Positions 19,894 to 29,879 are shown, counted from the first letter of the stretch. The stretch is 64,000 nt of DNA from VXYL01 sp965200375 (GCA_965200375.1 OZ241353.1:2976001-3040000), one strand, 5' to 3'. Notes: a model not told the origin generated them from the sequence alone. Numbers and translations: made by a program.

Positions 19894-20931
19894 ATGTCTG
19901 CTCGTCGCCGCCCGGGAACCTGGCTGCCGCGGCTCTCGCTTCGGCCCGCCGCGGGGGTCCTGCTGTTGCTGGGGCAGGCCGCGCTCGCGGCCGACTCCGT
20001 GCCGGAAGTGCCCGCGGGCAGCTATAGCGGCGACGTGGTCGACGGCGTCCGCCAAGGCTCGGGAACGCTCGCCTGGGGCAACGGCTACCGCTACGAGGGC
20101 ACCTTCCACGATAACCGCTTCCACGGCAGCGGCGTACTCGAGACGCCGTCCGGAGAACGCTACGAAGGGGACTTCGTCGACGGCCGGCGACACGGCCAGG
20201 GTCTGCTGTGGATGCCGAACGGCGACGTCTACGAGGGAACGTTTCGGAACGACGCCATAGCCGGCGCGGGGCGGTTCGCCTGGGCCAACGGCGATGTCTA
20301 CGAGGGCGACTTCGTCGCCGGCGTCCGTACCGGCTGCGGTCGCTACGTCTGGGCCACCGGAGACGGCTATGCAGGGGAGTTCGTGGACGGCGCCCCGCAC
20401 GGCCTGGGACGCTACCGGTACGCCGACGGGCGCGTCTACCAAGGCGGCTTCGAAGAGGGGCGCCGGGCGGGGCAGGGCGCCCTGACGTGGCCCAACGGCA
20501 ACCGCTACCGCGGCGCCTTTCGGGACGACGAGCGCCACGGCCTGGGGCACTTCACCTGGCGCGACGGCACCGTCTACCGGGGCCGCTTCACCTTCGGTCG
20601 CCAGCATGGTCCGGGCGTGAAGGAAGCGCCGGACGGCAGTCGCGTGTTCGAGGTCTGGAGTGGCGGCGAGCTGGCCTCGGCAGCAACTCTGGCCGCCGTG
20701 CCGCACTGCGCCCTGGCCATTGGCGGGACCGGATGGATGTTCGACGGCAGACAGTGCATCAACGGCCTGGCCCACGGCGACGGCACGGCCGTGGCGCTCT
20801 CTGGCAGCGCCTACGTCTTGAACGGTCGCTTCATTCTTGGCCGCTTGGTCCGCGGGCAGGTGGTGTCTCTCGACGCCACCGTCTCGCTGCCCGCCTCCGC
20901 CTGCTTGGATGGGCTGGATGGCCCGCGTTGA
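19894..20931 (+). CDS. Exported MORN-repeat protein
   Basis: A 345-residue protein with a signal peptide (about residues 1-33, ending LAAD), then about nine MORN repeats of about 23 residues (units like RYEGTFHDNRFHGSGVL, VYEGDFVAG, VYRGRFTFGRQHGPG) through about residue 250. A C-terminal region has two or three Cys. MORN repeats bind membranes or proteins; in bacteria their roles are poorly defined. The ATG at 19894 was chosen because it directly precedes the signal peptide. Its 3' end overlaps the kinase gene by 14 bp, implying co-translation with the kinase. Confidence 0.85.
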   Translation: MSARRRPGTWLPRLSLRPAAGVLLLLGQAALAADSVPEVPAGSYSGDVVDGVRQGSGTLAWGNGYRYEGTFHDNRFHGSGVLETPSGERYEGDFVDGRRHGQGLLWMPNGDVYEGTFRNDAIAGAGRFAWANGDVYEGDFVAGVRTGCGRYVWATGDGYAGEFVDGAPHGLGRYRYADGRVYQGGFEEGRRAGQGALTWPNGNRYRGAFRDDERHGLGHFTWRDGTVYRGRFTFGRQHGPGVKEAPDGSRVFEVWSGGELASAATLAAVPHCALAIGGTGWMFDGRQCINGLAHGDGTAVALSGSAYVLNGRFILGRLVRGQVVSLDATVSLPASACLDGLDGPR

Positions 20932-23164
20932 CGTAGCGCCGGACGGCCCGGTGGACATCCCCGGCTACCGTGTGCAGCGGCAGATCGGCACCGGCGGCAG
21001 CAGCCGCGTCTACCTGGCGGCTCAGGGCGCGTTGGCGCGGCCGGTGGCCCTCAAGGTGCTGTTCGCGGTGGACGCGGCGGCGCGGGAACGGTTCCTTGCC
21101 GAGACCACGCAGACGCGGCGCCTCGAGCACCGCAGCATAGTTCGCATCCTGGATGCCGGCGGCCACGGCGAGCTGCTGTACTTGGCGATGGAGTACCTGC
21201 GCGGCGGCGACCTGCGCGGCAATCTGGCCGGCGGCCTGCACGTGCAGCAGGTGGTGCGAGTGGTCAAGGAGGTCGCCGGGGCGTTGGAGTACGCCCATGC
21301 CCGGGGCGTCGTGCATTGCGACGTGAAGCCGGAGAACATCCTGTTCAACGAGCAGGGTGCGCCGCTGCTTTCGGACTTCGGCATTGCGCGTTGGCAGGCC
21401 GAGCAAGGAGCAGACGACGGACGCTTGGCAACGCCCGCCTACGCCAGCCCCGAGCTGGCCGCCGGCCAAACCCCGCAGGCGCCAGCCGATTTCTTCAGCC
21501 TCGGGGTCGTCTTCTTCGAAATGCTCACCGGGCGCCTGCCTTTCGGCGAGGTGCCCGGCGGCTACCGCCCGCCGCCGCTTCTGCCGCCGCAGTTCGCGCC
21601 GTTCCAACCGGCCGTGAATGCGTTTCTGGCGGTCGACGCGGAGCGCCGGTTCCGATCCGCGGATGCGGTTGCCGCCGCCCTGGAGCGCGTACAGAGCGCT
21701 GGCATGGTGCCGGACGCCGCGATTCGCACGGCCCCCATCGCCACCAGCGAGGTGGATGCGGTGGCCAGCGTCGGAGAACGCCGCCCGGAGCGAGACGCCG
21801 CCAGCGGGCCGCGTCTGCGGCCCCGGCTGGTAGCGGTGGCGCTGCTTGGTGCACTGCTGGCGATTGCCGTCGGCGCCGGCAGCTGGGCAGTCGCCACCGA
21901 GGGCCGGGCGGTGGCCCGGCTGCTGGCCTACGCAGGCCTCGCCGAGCAGCCGGACGTGGCCGGCGCGTGGCAGGACGCGGAGGCGCTGCGCTTGGACCCG
22001 ACCCAGAGCCTCGCCAGCGTCGTAGCGGCCTACCGCACCGTGCTTGGCGAGGCGCCCGAACACGCTGGCGCGCTGGCGGCCATCGACGCGGCCGTGGAGC
22101 GCTGGCAGGGTGCCGCCAGCGAGGCCCTCGATGCCGGCGACGCCGGTCTTGCCGCAGCGAAGCTGACCGAGCTGGCTGGCGTCTTCCCATCCGATGCGGG
22201 CCTGCCGGCGCTGTTCGATCGCCTGGACGCGCTGCGTCAGGCGCAGCGGCTGCTTGGCGACACCGAGCGGTTGCTCGAGGGCGCGGGCCTGGCGGAACCC
22301 AGGACTGCCCAGGCCGCGGTGGTGGCGTTGAAGGAAGTGCTGCGGCTCAAGCCCGGCGACGGCGGTGCGCTGGCGGCGTTGAACGACATAGCCAGCCACT
22401 ACGGCGTCTTGGCGGCGCAGTACGCGAGCGCCGGCGACGTCGCCGCCGCCATGGAGAACTTCGACCGCGCAGTGGACGCCAACCCCGACTTCGAGGGCGT
22501 CGCCGCGGTCAGGGAGACGCTGTCCGCTGCCGCCGCCGTGCAGGCCGAAATCAATGCGCTGGTGCAGCAGGCCGCGGACTTTCGCGCCGCTGGGGCGCTC
22601 ATCGACCCGCCGGGGGCCAATGCGGCGGAGATGTATCGCCGGGTGCTCGCCACCAAGCCGGAGGACGCCTTGGCTGTGCAGGGCCTGGCGGCGGTGTCGG
22701 CGCAGGTGCAGGCGGATTTCGAAGCGCTGTTGGCCGCTGGCAGCCAGCCGGCCGCGGCGGCCTTCCTGGAGCGCGCACGGGCGGCCGGCATCGGCGATGC
22801 GCCGGTGGCGGCGATGCAGGCCCGCCACGACGAGGAGCTGCGCCGCATCGCCACTGTGCGGCGACTGATCGCCGAGGCCGAGGCGCTCTACGAGCTCGCC
22901 TACATCACCGGCCCTTCGCCGCAGGACAACGCCGTGGCGCGACTGCGGGAGGCGCAACGGCTGGACCCCACCAACGTCGACGTGGTCAGGCTGCTGTCCG
23001 TCTCCGCCACCCGTCTGGCGAGCGTGGCGGAAGACGCCTACGCCGCCGGCCTGTTCGAGGAAGCGCTGCTGTACCTCGACCTGGCGCTCACCGTGACCCC
23101 CGGCATCGAACGTTGGCGGCAGCGCCGCGACCAGTGGCGGCGGGAAGCGGCTGCCGGTCGCTGA
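20918..23164 (+). CDS. Transmembrane Ser/Thr protein kinase with C-terminal repeat domain
   Basis: A 748-residue Hanks-type kinase. The kinase domain spans about residues 15-265, with glycine loop GTGGSSRV, VALK lysine near residue 45, catalytic loop HCDVKPEN near 132 (Cys where most have Arg, typical of RD-minus kinases), DFG near 152, and TPAYASPE. A helix at about 303-322 (VAVALLGALLAIAVGAGSWA) puts the last 420 residues outside the cytoplasm; these are helical and TPR-like. Lacking the activation-loop Arg partner, it may not need autophosphorylation to be active. ATG 20909 is an alternative start. It is co-translated with the MORN protein; its substrates are unknown. An FHA-like protein occurs at 57.2-58.5 kb. 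Confidence 0.9.
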   Translation: MARVDVAPDGPVDIPGYRVQRQIGTGGSSRVYLAAQGALARPVALKVLFAVDAAARERFLAETTQTRRLEHRSIVRILDAGGHGELLYLAMEYLRGGDLRGNLAGGLHVQQVVRVVKEVAGALEYAHARGVVHCDVKPENILFNEQGAPLLSDFGIARWQAEQGADDGRLATPAYASPELAAGQTPQAPADFFSLGVVFFEMLTGRLPFGEVPGGYRPPPLLPPQFAPFQPAVNAFLAVDAERRFRSADAVAAALERVQSAGMVPDAAIRTAPIATSEVDAVASVGERRPERDAASGPRLRPRLVAVALLGALLAIAVGAGSWAVATEGRAVARLLAYAGLAEQPDVAGAWQDAEALRLDPTQSLASVVAAYRTVLGEAPEHAGALAAIDAAVERWQGAASEALDAGDAGLAAAKLTELAGVFPSDAGLPALFDRLDALRQAQRLLGDTERLLEGAGLAEPRTAQAAVVALKEVLRLKPGDGGALAALNDIASHYGVLAAQYASAGDVAAAMENFDRAVDANPDFEGVAAVRETLSAAAAVQAEINALVQQAADFRAAGALIDPPGANAAEMYRRVLATKPEDALAVQGLAAVSAQVQADFEALLAAGSQPAAAAFLERARAAGIGDAPVAAMQARHDEELRRIATVRRLIAEAEALYELAYITGPSPQDNAVARLREAQRLDPTNVDVVRLLSVSATRLASVAEDAYAAGLFEEALLYLDLALTVTPGIERWRQRRDQWRREAAAGR

Positions 23165-23293
23165 CGCAGGCGCGCTTGCGGCCTCCTCGGAGTTGCGGCG
23201 ACGTGGAACGGGACGCCGCCGAAGCGGTCCGGCGGGGCGTCCCTGCTCGGTGCGCGCTACGATGGTGCGGAATAAGACTCCCGAGGGCTTGCC

Positions 23294-24241
23294 GTGGCAG
23301 CGATTCCGTTTCGTCGACAACTGGCCTTCGAATACGGCGTGTCCAGCACCCTTGCGCCGGACATTCGCCGCGTGGTGGCCAACAACCCGAGCGCCTTCAC
23401 GCTCTACGGCACGGGCTCCTACATCGTCGGCACCGGCAACGTCGCGGTGATCGACCCCGGGCCCGCGGACCAGGCGCACATCGACGCCCTGCTGAAGGCC
23501 ACCGCCGGCGAGCGCATCACCCACATGCTGGTTACGCACACGCACCGGGACCACTCTCCCGGCTGCCGGCTGCTCGCCTCCCGCACGGACGCCAAGACCT
23601 ACGGCTACGGACCGCATGGCGCCGGCGGGGCTGGCCGGCCGGACGCTCTTGGCCCGGTGGAAGAAGGCGGCGACATGGCGTTCGCTCCGGACGTGACCCT
23701 GCGCGACGGCGACGTCGTCGATGGCGACGGCTGGTCCATCGGCTGCGTCCACACGCCCGGCCACACCTCCAACCACCTGTGCTTCGCGTTCGAGAGCAAG
23801 GCCGGCGATCGCGTGCTGTTCACCGGCGATCATGTCATGGGCTGGTCGACCAGCGTCGTCTCGCCGCCGGATGGCGACATGGCCAGCTACATGGCCAGCC
23901 TGCGGCTGCTGCTGGACCGCGACGACTCGGTGTACTGGCCCACCCACGGCCCCGCGATTGAAGACCCCAAGCCGCATGTGCGGGCCTTCATCGCCCACCG
24001 CGAGGAACGGGAACGGCAGATCCTCGATGCGCTGGCGGCCGGGCCGCGGCGGATTGCCGAGCTGGTGCCGGGGCTGTACGCCGACGTTCCCGGGAGTCTC
24101 CACGCCGCCGCGGCCCGCAGCGTATTCGCCGCGATGCTGCTCCTGGTCGAGCGCGGCGACGTGGCGCCGGAAGGCGAGTTGACGGCCGGCGCGAGCTTTC
24201 GCCTGGCGCCTGGCCGAGCGGTTAAGATCGCTCCGGCTTGA
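23294..24241 (+). CDS. Metallo-beta-lactamase-fold hydrolase (LACTB2-like)
   Basis: A 315-residue protein with the metal motif THTHRDHSPG, a later His in HTPGHTSNH, Asp in TGDHVMGW, and His in WPTHGP. The C-terminal 70 residues look like the winged-helix extension of LACTB2-type proteins. Those family members include RNA endonucleases and thioester or lactone hydrolases, so the substrate is open. A GTG start at 23294 has GAGGG seven bases upstream. It is followed by the lipoprotein solute-binding gene with a 45-bp gap. Confidence 0.85.
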   Translation: MAAIPFRRQLAFEYGVSSTLAPDIRRVVANNPSAFTLYGTGSYIVGTGNVAVIDPGPADQAHIDALLKATAGERITHMLVTHTHRDHSPGCRLLASRTDAKTYGYGPHGAGGAGRPDALGPVEEGGDMAFAPDVTLRDGDVVDGDGWSIGCVHTPGHTSNHLCFAFESKAGDRVLFTGDHVMGWSTSVVSPPDGDMASYMASLRLLLDRDDSVYWPTHGPAIEDPKPHVRAFIAHREERERQILDALAAGPRRIAELVPGLYADVPGSLHAAAARSVFAAMLLLVERGDVAPEGELTAGASFRLAPGRAVKIAPA

Positions 24242-24286
24242 GCATCTGCAAACCGGCAACGAAGCGACGAGGAAGGGAGGCGGCTG

Positions 24287-25474
24287 ATGAACAGACTGGC
24301 GTTGCTGCTTGGCACATTGGCGCTGGTTGGCTGCGGGCCGACGTCGGACGCGCCGTCCTCCGTCGGGGAGGCGCCCCCGGGGGTGACGGACGACGAGGTG
24401 GTGTTCGGCACCCATGCGGACCTCACTGGTCCCATCGCCATCTGGGGCGTCGGCATCGTCAACGGCCTGCGCATGCGGTTCGACGAAGCCAATGCCGCCG
24501 GCGGCGTCCACGGACGGCGGATCCGCCTCGTGGTGGAGGACTCGCAGTATCAGATCCCCAAGGCCATCGCCGCTGCGAACAAGCTCGTCAACCGCGACAA
24601 GGTGCTGGCGCTCCTGTCCTCCGTAGGCACCCAGACCAACGTGGCGGTGATGGAGCAGCCCTTCGCCAAGGACGTGCCGAATCTGTTCCCGGCCACCGGC
24701 GCCCGGGCCATGGTGGACCCGTTCAACAAGCTGGTGCTGAGCCAGATGGGCCTCTACTACGAGGAGATCCGCGCCGGCATGCGCTATTTCGTGGAGGAAA
24801 TGGGCAGGACCACGCCCTGCGCCATCTACCACGACACCGAATACGGCCACGAGATCAAGGAAGCGGTGGAGGACCAGGCCGCGGCGATGGGCCTGGCGGT
24901 GGCTGCCGAATCCGCCCACAAGCCCACCGACGTGGAGTTCACGGCCGCGGTGCTGCGGCTGCGCAACGCCGGCTGCGATCTGGTGATGGTGGGCCTGGTC
25001 CATCGGGACACCATCCTGGTGCTCGAGACGGCCCGCAAGAACGGCTGGGACGACGTGGCGTGGGTGGGCAACGAGGCCGCCTACGGCCAGGTGATCGCCG
25101 AGCAGCAGAGCGGCTCCGGGGAGGGCTACTACGCCTTCGTGCCCATGGCGCTGGTGTACGAGGACGACGACCTGCCGCCGGCGGCGGCGGACTGGCTGGC
25201 GCGCTACAAGGCGCGGTTCGGCGAAGCGCCGGACCTGCCGCCGATGCTGGGCTACCGGGCCGCGGATCTGGCGGTGCGGGGCCTCGAGATCGCTGGCCGC
25301 GACTTGACCCGAGCCAGCCTGATCGCGGCGTTGGAGTCCCTCTCCGAATACACGGACCTGTTCGGCAACAAGCTCAGCTTCGGGCCGGACGACCACAAGG
25401 GCGTGGACCACTCGACGCTCTCCCAGGTGCGCAACGGACGCTGGGTGACCCTCGACACCGCGATCTCCTATTAG
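24287..25474 (+). CDS. Lipoprotein branched-chain-amino-acid-type solute-binding protein
   Basis: A 395-residue periplasmic binding protein of the Leu/Ile/Val type (Peripla_BP_6). The lipobox LVGC at residue 16 shows it is lipid-anchored. The sequence from VVFGTHADLTGPIAIWGVGI through DDHKGVDHSTLSQV covers both lobes. No permease or ATPase genes are adjacent, so it either works with a transporter elsewhere or serves as a sensor. A strong site (AGGAAGGGAGG) precedes the ATG. The ligand could be amino acids, amides or similar small molecules; the sequence alone does not say. Confidence 0.85.
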   Translation: MNRLALLLGTLALVGCGPTSDAPSSVGEAPPGVTDDEVVFGTHADLTGPIAIWGVGIVNGLRMRFDEANAAGGVHGRRIRLVVEDSQYQIPKAIAAANKLVNRDKVLALLSSVGTQTNVAVMEQPFAKDVPNLFPATGARAMVDPFNKLVLSQMGLYYEEIRAGMRYFVEEMGRTTPCAIYHDTEYGHEIKEAVEDQAAAMGLAVAAESAHKPTDVEFTAAVLRLRNAGCDLVMVGLVHRDTILVLETARKNGWDDVAWVGNEAAYGQVIAEQQSGSGEGYYAFVPMALVYEDDDLPPAAADWLARYKARFGEAPDLPPMLGYRAADLAVRGLEIAGRDLTRASLIAALESLSEYTDLFGNKLSFGPDDHKGVDHSTLSQVRNGRWVTLDTAISY

Positions 25475-25478
25475 CTCG

Positions 25479-26045
25479 GTGGAGCAGTCGCGGCCGGGGC
25501 CGCTGGCCCGGGCCTACCGCGAACTGATCGCCGGGGTCGGCGAGGACCCCGAGCGGGAGGGTCTTCGGCGTACGCCGCTGCGGGCCGCCAGGGCCCTCGA
25601 GTTTCTGACCCGCGGCTACGGCCAGAGCGTCGCGGACGTCGTCAACGACGCGCTGTTCGAGACCGATCTGGACGAAATCGTGCTGGTGAAGGACATCGAG
25701 CTGTACTCGCTGTGCGAACACCACCTGCTGCCTTTCGTCGGCAAGTGCCACGTCGGCTATCTGCCCCGGGGCCGGGTGCTGGGGCTGTCCAAGGTGGCCC
25801 GCATCGTCGACATGTTCGCCCGGCGGCTGCAGATCCAGGAGACCCTGACGCAGCAGATCGCCAGCACGGTGCTGGAGGTCACGGGCGCCGCCGGCGTTGG
25901 CGTCATCGTCGAGGCGCAGCATCTGTGCATGGCCATGCGCGGCGTCGAGAAGCAGCACTCGACGATGAAGACGTCGGTGATGCTGGGCGATTTCCGCGAC
26001 AACCCGCCAACGCGGGCCGAGTTCCTGCAACTCGTCGGGGCGTAG
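25479..26045 (+). CDS. folE: GTP cyclohydrolase I
   Basis: A 188-residue enzyme that makes dihydroneopterin triphosphate from GTP, the first step of folate or pterin synthesis. Zinc ligands are visible in SLCEHHLLPF (Cys, His) and in QHLCMAMRGV (Cys); KQHSTMKTS is the typical C-terminal substrate region. Length matches bacterial FolE. The GTG start is 4 bases after the preceding gene's stop, so it is probably in the same transcript, although no functional link is obvious. Pterin supply could also serve the molybdenum hydroxylase at 34-37 kb only indirectly, since molybdopterin uses MoaA chemistry. Confidence 0.95.
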   Translation: MEQSRPGPLARAYRELIAGVGEDPEREGLRRTPLRAARALEFLTRGYGQSVADVVNDALFETDLDEIVLVKDIELYSLCEHHLLPFVGKCHVGYLPRGRVLGLSKVARIVDMFARRLQIQETLTQQIASTVLEVTGAAGVGVIVEAQHLCMAMRGVEKQHSTMKTSVMLGDFRDNPPTRAEFLQLVGA

Positions 26046-26070
26046 CGGGTCCGACGGTTCTGGCGTCGGC

Positions 26071-28044
26071 TCAGCCCTCTACGGTCCCACGCCCTATGTT
26101 GGCGTCCAGGAACTCGAGAATGTGCTCGTACACCTCGCGGCGGGCGCGGTTGGTTGCGAAGCCGTGGCCGTGGCCCTTCAGCAGCATCCACTCCGGGACG
26201 TTGCCGCTGCGCTCGAGGGCGGTGCGCATTCGCTGGGCGTGGACCGGCGGCGCGCGTCGGTCCTCGGCGCCGTGGACCAGCAGCACCCGAGCGGCGATGC
26301 GCGGCGCCAGCGTCGTCGGCGAGCGCGCGGCCAAGACCTCCGGGTCGTCGCCCAAGGCCTGGTCGAGGTAGCTCAAGAGAGCCCGCAATCTCGGCATGTC
26401 GCCGGTCTTGTGCAGCAGCTCCAGGTCGTAGATGCCAGAGCCGCCGACGGCGCAGCGGTAGAGCTCGGGGTCGCGGGCGGCGCCCATCAGCGCCGAGTAG
26501 CCGCCGTAGCTGAAGCCGAGTACGCAGACGCGGCCGGCGTCCGCGATCCCGGACTGCACCGCCCAGCGCACGCCGTCGGCGACGTCGTCCTCGATCTTCC
26601 TGCCCCACTCGCCGTACCCGGCGCGTTCGTATTCCACGCCGTAGCCGCCGGAGCCCCGGTAGTTCACCTGCAGAACGTGGTAGCCGCGGCTTGCGAGCAG
26701 CTGCACTTCGCCGTTGAAGCCCCAGGAGTCGCTTATCCCGTGCGGGCCGCCGTGGACCAGCACCGCCAGCGGCCCCGGCTTCGGCGCCGATGGCGGGCTG
26801 GTGACGAAACCGTAGACGGTCCTGCCGTCCCGGGCCTTGAGCTCCACCGGCGTCATGGGGCTGAGCGCCTCGGCGGGAAGGTTCGGCCGGGTCGCCACCA
26901 GCGGCGCCACCTTGCGGGCGTCGACGTCCACCAGCAGGTAGTCGCCGGGCCGCCGGTCCCCGCTCACGAAGGCCACTGCCTGCTTGGCGTCCTGGGTGAC
27001 GCTCGTGAGCAGCACCAGGTCCTCCGGATAGGTGCGGGCGAGCATCGCGTGCGCCTTGGCCAGCGGGTGGACCGGATCCACGTAGACGACGCGGGGATAG
27101 TGGTGCTGCACCAGCACGCCGTAGACGCGCTGGCAGTCGTAGTCGCACTGCAAGGGACCGACGTCCGCCTGCCGATGGCGCACCAGCACTTCGTGGCTGC
27201 CATCGGCCACGTCGTACAGGCCGAGGCCCCGTGTCGGCGCGTCGCGGCTGTCGAGGGTGTAGTAGGTGCCGGGCCGGGGTCCGAAATGCACCGGCTCCCA
27301 GCCCTGGCCGCGCGTGCGGTGGCTCTCGAGGAGCTGCCAGTCTTCGCCGTCGTCGCTGCGGTAGTGGACCACGGTGCGGTAGTCCTCGGTGTTGCCGATG
27401 GCGAACGCCACCCGGCCGTCCGCGTCCACCACGAAGCCGCCGCCGGCGTTCTGCGGCGTGGGAGAGCGGGCCACCTGGCGCAGTTGCTTGATCTGGCGAC
27501 TGTGGGGGAGGCGCAGGTCGTATCGATGGACTTCGCCGAAGCGCGGGCTTTCGCTGGCGGCGACCAGGATGTGGTTGGGCATCGCCGGCAGCAGGTGGAG
27601 GGGGCGGCCGCTGCCGATGGTCCTGCTGCGGCCGGTGGCGGCATTGATGGTCACCAGCTCGCCGGTCGACGCGCGTTGCTCGCCTCCGGTCCACCACATG
27701 CGCCGAGCCGGCGTGGCGAGCAGCAGATCGTCGGAAATCCACGCCGCGTTGGCGACTTGCCGATCCTCCCCGAGCAGGAAGTTCACCTTCACTTCGCGCT
27801 CGGGGTGGGTGACCACCTGGAATGCCCGTTCCTCGCCCTGCCGCATGGCGATGGCCAGGTACTTGCCGGTGGGTGAGATCGACACCAGCGACACCGCCGG
27901 GGCGTCCGTGAAGGCCCCGACCGGCGGCGGTTCGGCGGCACTCGCGGTACCTGTCGACGACAGGCAGGCGACCATGTGCGCCGCGACGGTCGCCAGCACG
28001 GCCGGCGGCCGTAGGGCCAATAGGTTTCGATGCGCGTTCGACAC
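26071..28044 (-). CDS. Exported S9-family prolyl oligopeptidase-like peptidase
   Basis: A 657-residue protein with a signal peptide (about residues 1-38, ending ASAAE), a beta-propeller (about 40-390), and an alpha/beta hydrolase domain with nucleophile GFSYGGYSAL, Asp in LVHGAEDRRAPP, and His in LKGHGHGF. Family members cleave short peptides, often after Pro or as acylaminoacyl peptidases. The start is a GTG at 28044. It is convergent with folE and immediately downstream of sppA on the same strand, with only 11 bases between them, so the two are probably co-transcribed. Confidence 0.88.
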   Translation of the reverse strand: MSNAHRNLLALRPPAVLATVAAHMVACLSSTGTASAAEPPPVGAFTDAPAVSLVSISPTGKYLAIAMRQGEERAFQVVTHPEREVKVNFLLGEDRQVANAAWISDDLLLATPARRMWWTGGEQRASTGELVTINAATGRSRTIGSGRPLHLLPAMPNHILVAASESPRFGEVHRYDLRLPHSRQIKQLRQVARSPTPQNAGGGFVVDADGRVAFAIGNTEDYRTVVHYRSDDGEDWQLLESHRTRGQGWEPVHFGPRPGTYYTLDSRDAPTRGLGLYDVADGSHEVLVRHRQADVGPLQCDYDCQRVYGVLVQHHYPRVVYVDPVHPLAKAHAMLARTYPEDLVLLTSVTQDAKQAVAFVSGDRRPGDYLLVDVDARKVAPLVATRPNLPAEALSPMTPVELKARDGRTVYGFVTSPPSAPKPGPLAVLVHGGPHGISDSWGFNGEVQLLASRGYHVLQVNYRGSGGYGVEYERAGYGEWGRKIEDDVADGVRWAVQSGIADAGRVCVLGFSYGGYSALMGAARDPELYRCAVGGSGIYDLELLHKTGDMPRLRALLSYLDQALGDDPEVLAARSPTTLAPRIAARVLLVHGAEDRRAPPVHAQRMRTALERSGNVPEWMLLKGHGHGFATNRARREVYEHILEFLDANIGRGTVEG

Positions 28045-28055
28045 CGCCAAAGAGC

Positions 28056-29879
28056 CTAAAGGAGTGGTCCGCAAGCGTCGCACAGCGCGTAGACGTGCTT
28101 CGGGTCGTTCAGGGCATCGAGCAGTTGCCACTCCGCGAGCAGCGTGCGGGCCACTGGGCCGACGAGGCCGGCCTGCCCGGCGGCTTGGGCGCCGATGCCG
28201 AAGTCCTCGATCAGCCGCTGCGCCAGTGCCTGCAGCGGCGTCGGCGGTTCCTCCAGGTGGCGGACGGCGAAGCGCGGCATGTCCGCGAGTTCGGCGGCCC
28301 GAGCGATGGCGTCGTCCAGACCGCCGAGCCGGTCCACGAGGCCCCGGGCCATGGCTTGTTCGCCGGTCCAGATGCGCCCTTGGGCCACGGCGTCCACCGC
28401 TTCCGGCGACAGGCCCCGTCCTTCGGCAACCAGGGCCACGAAACGGCCGTAGCCGTGCTCGATGCTGGCCTGCAGCAGGCGGCGCATCGGTTCGCTCAAG
28501 GTTCGCATGGGATCCAGGCCGCCGGCCAACGGTCCGGTGGCCACGCCGTCCCGAGTGACGCCCAGGGCGCGTAGGGACTCCTCGAAGGTAGGCAGTATGG
28601 CGAACACGCCGATGGAACCGGTGATGGTCGTGGGAGCGGCCCATATCTCGTCGGCGGTGGCGGCGATCCAGTAGCCGCCGGAGGCCGCGGTGCTTGCCAT
28701 CGAGACCACCACCGGCTTGCCGGCCGCCTGTACGCGCTGCACGTGCTCGCGGACGATCTCCGAGGCCAGCACGCTGCCGCCGCCGGAATCCACGCGCAGC
28801 ACCAGCGCCTTGATGTCGTCGTCCTCCCGGGCGTCCGCCAGCAGCGCGGCCATGTTCTCGCTGCCGATGGCGCCCGGCGGCTGGCGGCCCATGAGAATGG
28901 GACCAGCGGCCGTGATCACCCCCACGGCGTCGCCGAACACCTGCGGCACGACGGGTCGCAGGTAGCTGGTCAGCGCCACGCGGCCGTAGGCGTCGTCGCT
29001 GCCGGCCAGGGCGTGCAGGCGCGCCATCAGGGCTTCGTCGTCCAACACCTCGTCCACCAGGCCAGCCTCGCGGGCGGCCAGCGCGGTATCGCCGGCCGCC
29101 GCGGCCACCAGCTGGTCGTAGCTGTCGGCGTAGCGGTAGACGGCCCCCGCATCCAGGCCGCGATTGGCCGCCACCCGGTCCACGAAACGGCGCCACAGGG
29201 CGTCGATGACGGCCCTGTTGGCGGCCTTGGCGGCGGCGGACATGTCCTGGCGTTCGTAGGGCTCCACGAACGCCTTGAAGGTTCCCACCCGAAACACGTT
29301 CACTTGCGCCTTCAGGCGCTCCAAGGCGCCGGCGTAGAAGGTGTCGTAGCGGCCGTAGCCGCCAAGCATCACTTCGCCCAGAGGGTGGAGGTAGATGCGA
29401 TCCGCGAAACTTGCGAGGTAGTAGTCCTCGCGGCCGTAGTAGCGGCCCTTGGCGACCACCTGCTTGCCGCTGTCGCGGAAGGCCGCCAGGGCATCGCCAA
29501 TCGTCTCGAGGGCGGCCGGGGCCACGTGGCCGAGGGCCTTGGGGTCGAAGACCAGCGCCTCGATGCGGTCGTCGCCGGCGGCGCGCTCGATGCCGCGCAG
29601 GATGTCGGCCAAGGGCGTCTGCGCCAGCGAACCGAGGCCGCCGAGGAGCGACAGCACGTTGGGTGCCGGCACGGCCGCCCGTTCCACCACGTCGCCCCTG
29701 GGATCGAGCAGCAGCGCCGAATGGACCGGGACGTTCGGCGCCCCCGGCCCGGTGGCCAGCGCGGCGACGACGGCGATCAGAACGACGAGGACTAAGAGAT
29801 TCGCCAGGGCGACGCGGAGGAAAGCGAATGTTCGAGCGACGGCGGTCCAGAGCCCCCGCAATGCCTTGCCGAGTTCCAT
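28056..29879 (-). CDS. sppA: Signal peptide peptidase SppA, 67-kDa type
   Basis: A 607-residue inner-membrane serine protease that digests cleaved signal peptides. It has one N-terminal helix (residues about 26-44), an N-terminal repeat with the catalytic Lys in VGTFKAFVEPYERQ, and a C-terminal repeat with the catalytic Ser in VSMASTAASGGYWIA. The double-repeat arrangement is that of E. coli SppA. It precedes the S9 peptidase on the same strand; upstream is a short tandem repeat and then the DPP-IV gene. Confidence 0.93.
   Translation of the reverse strand: MELGKALRGLWTAVARTFAFLRVALANLLVLVVLIAVVAALATGPGAPNVPVHSALLLDPRGDVVERAAVPAPNVLSLLGGLGSLAQTPLADILRGIERAAGDDRIEALVFDPKALGHVAPAALETIGDALAAFRDSGKQVVAKGRYYGREDYYLASFADRIYLHPLGEVMLGGYGRYDTFYAGALERLKAQVNVFRVGTFKAFVEPYERQDMSAAAKAANRAVIDALWRRFVDRVAANRGLDAGAVYRYADSYDQLVAAAAGDTALAAREAGLVDEVLDDEALMARLHALAGSDDAYGRVALTSYLRPVVPQVFGDAVGVITAAGPILMGRQPPGAIGSENMAALLADAREDDDIKALVLRVDSGGGSVLASEIVREHVQRVQAAGKPVVVSMASTAASGGYWIAATADEIWAAPTTITGSIGVFAILPTFEESLRALGVTRDGVATGPLAGGLDPMRTLSEPMRRLLQASIEHGYGRFVALVAEGRGLSPEAVDAVAQGRIWTGEQAMARGLVDRLGGLDDAIARAAELADMPRFAVRHLEEPPTPLQALAQRLIEDFGIGAQAAGQAGLVGPVARTLLAEWQLLDALNDPKHVYALCDACGPLL

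Noticed and set aside
20831..25411. Minus-strand open frame of about 1500 codons
   Set aside because: Antisense to the kinase, MBL-fold and solute-binding genes, with no domain pattern.
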